Part shown: positions 63,976 through 64,000 of the stretch, piece by piece
Layout of the letters: each line of letters opens with the position of its first letter
How positions within the stretch are numbered: position 1 is the stretch's first letter
From: a virus
Virus record (IMG/VR): IMGVR_UViG_3300020455_000008
Span: 20,946-84,945 of that record
Length of the DNA stretch: 64,000 nt
Direction: 5' to 3' (one strand)
Notes under the pieces: generated by a model
The model's input: only the letters and a program-made list of their open reading frames with translations
Databases searched by the model: none
Told to the model about the DNA's origin: nothing
Translations under genes and position numbers: made by a program

Positions 63976-64000
63976 ATGATAGATCAACAAGAGTATGAGC
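63976..64000 (+). CDS. Start of the next gene, cut by the window edge
   Basis: ATG at 63976 opens a frame reading MIDQQEYE to the edge, 35 bases after the hub stop. No strong ribosome site is visible (AGAAAATAGACCCAC). By synteny a further baseplate gene is expected; nothing more can be said. Confidence 0.35.

Overview
The window is an interior slice of a double-stranded DNA tailed bacteriophage genome with a contractile tail (myovirus morphology). Sheath, tube, tape-measure and baseplate-hub genes are present together with portal, head-morphogenesis, scaffold and capsid genes, a large terminase and a full phage-type replisome. Base composition is AT-leaning. I see no integrase, tRNA, rRNA or CRISPR array. 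Both ends are cut inside genes, and the rest of the baseplate and the tail fibres should lie beyond the right end. The host cannot be fixed from the sequence.

Layout. 0-1.1 kb: end of one gene, an AT-rich promoter and an amidase endolysin. 1.1-16.3 kb: tightly packed plus-strand replication and recombination genes: DnaD-like initiator, DnaC-like loader, DnaB helicase, TOPRIM primase, SSB-like protein, family A DNA polymerase, SF2 helicase, RecA, ParB-like protein, Cas4-like nuclease and a SpoVS homologue. 16.3-23.9 kb: a palindrome-rich promoter region, then a class II ribonucleotide reductase split by an intein, a metallophosphoesterase, ThyX and PhoH. 23.9-32.5 kb: accessory region with small genes, a predicted PD-(D/E)XK nuclease, a C5 cytosine methyltransferase whose DNA is open in a second frame on the same strand, two kinase-fold proteins lacking a normal P-loop, a class III nucleotidyl cyclase followed by a membrane coiled-coil protein, and an N6A/N4C DNA methyltransferase. 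32.5-34.0 kb: minus-strand operon of unknowns. 34.0-35.5 kb: structured gene-free DNA with repeats, a candidate replication origin. 35.5-37.6 kb: small plus-strand genes ending at a strong terminator. 37.6-42.2 kb: tandem repeats, an endolysin-like gene in extremely C-poor DNA, then minus-strand genes including a lysozyme-like protein and RusA. 42.2-44.0 kb: small membrane proteins, MazG and a DUF3310 protein. 44.0-64.0 kb: packaging, head and tail genes in canonical order, all on the plus strand.

How it works together. The replisome genes would support largely host-independent DNA synthesis. RNR, ThyX and MazG adjust nucleotide pools. RecA, Cas4-like nuclease, SF2 helicase and RusA fit recombination-dependent replication and processing before terminase packaging. 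Two methyltransferases suggest protection from host restriction. Strand composition flips from C/A-rich (31.3-32.1 kb) to G/T-rich (38-40 kb), as expected for forks leaving an origin between them.

Recurrent non-coding elements tie the map together: a dispersed AGTTTTTGAAAACT dyad (some copies placed as the -35 region of promoters), twin TATATAAG boxes ahead of the amidase, the 16.5-kb gene and the packaging operon, ATAAAATCT palindromes, and ACTGAACA dyads. The leading candidates for undescribed biology are the overprinted methyltransferase locus, the cyclase/membrane-protein pair, and the 34-35.5 kb non-coding region.
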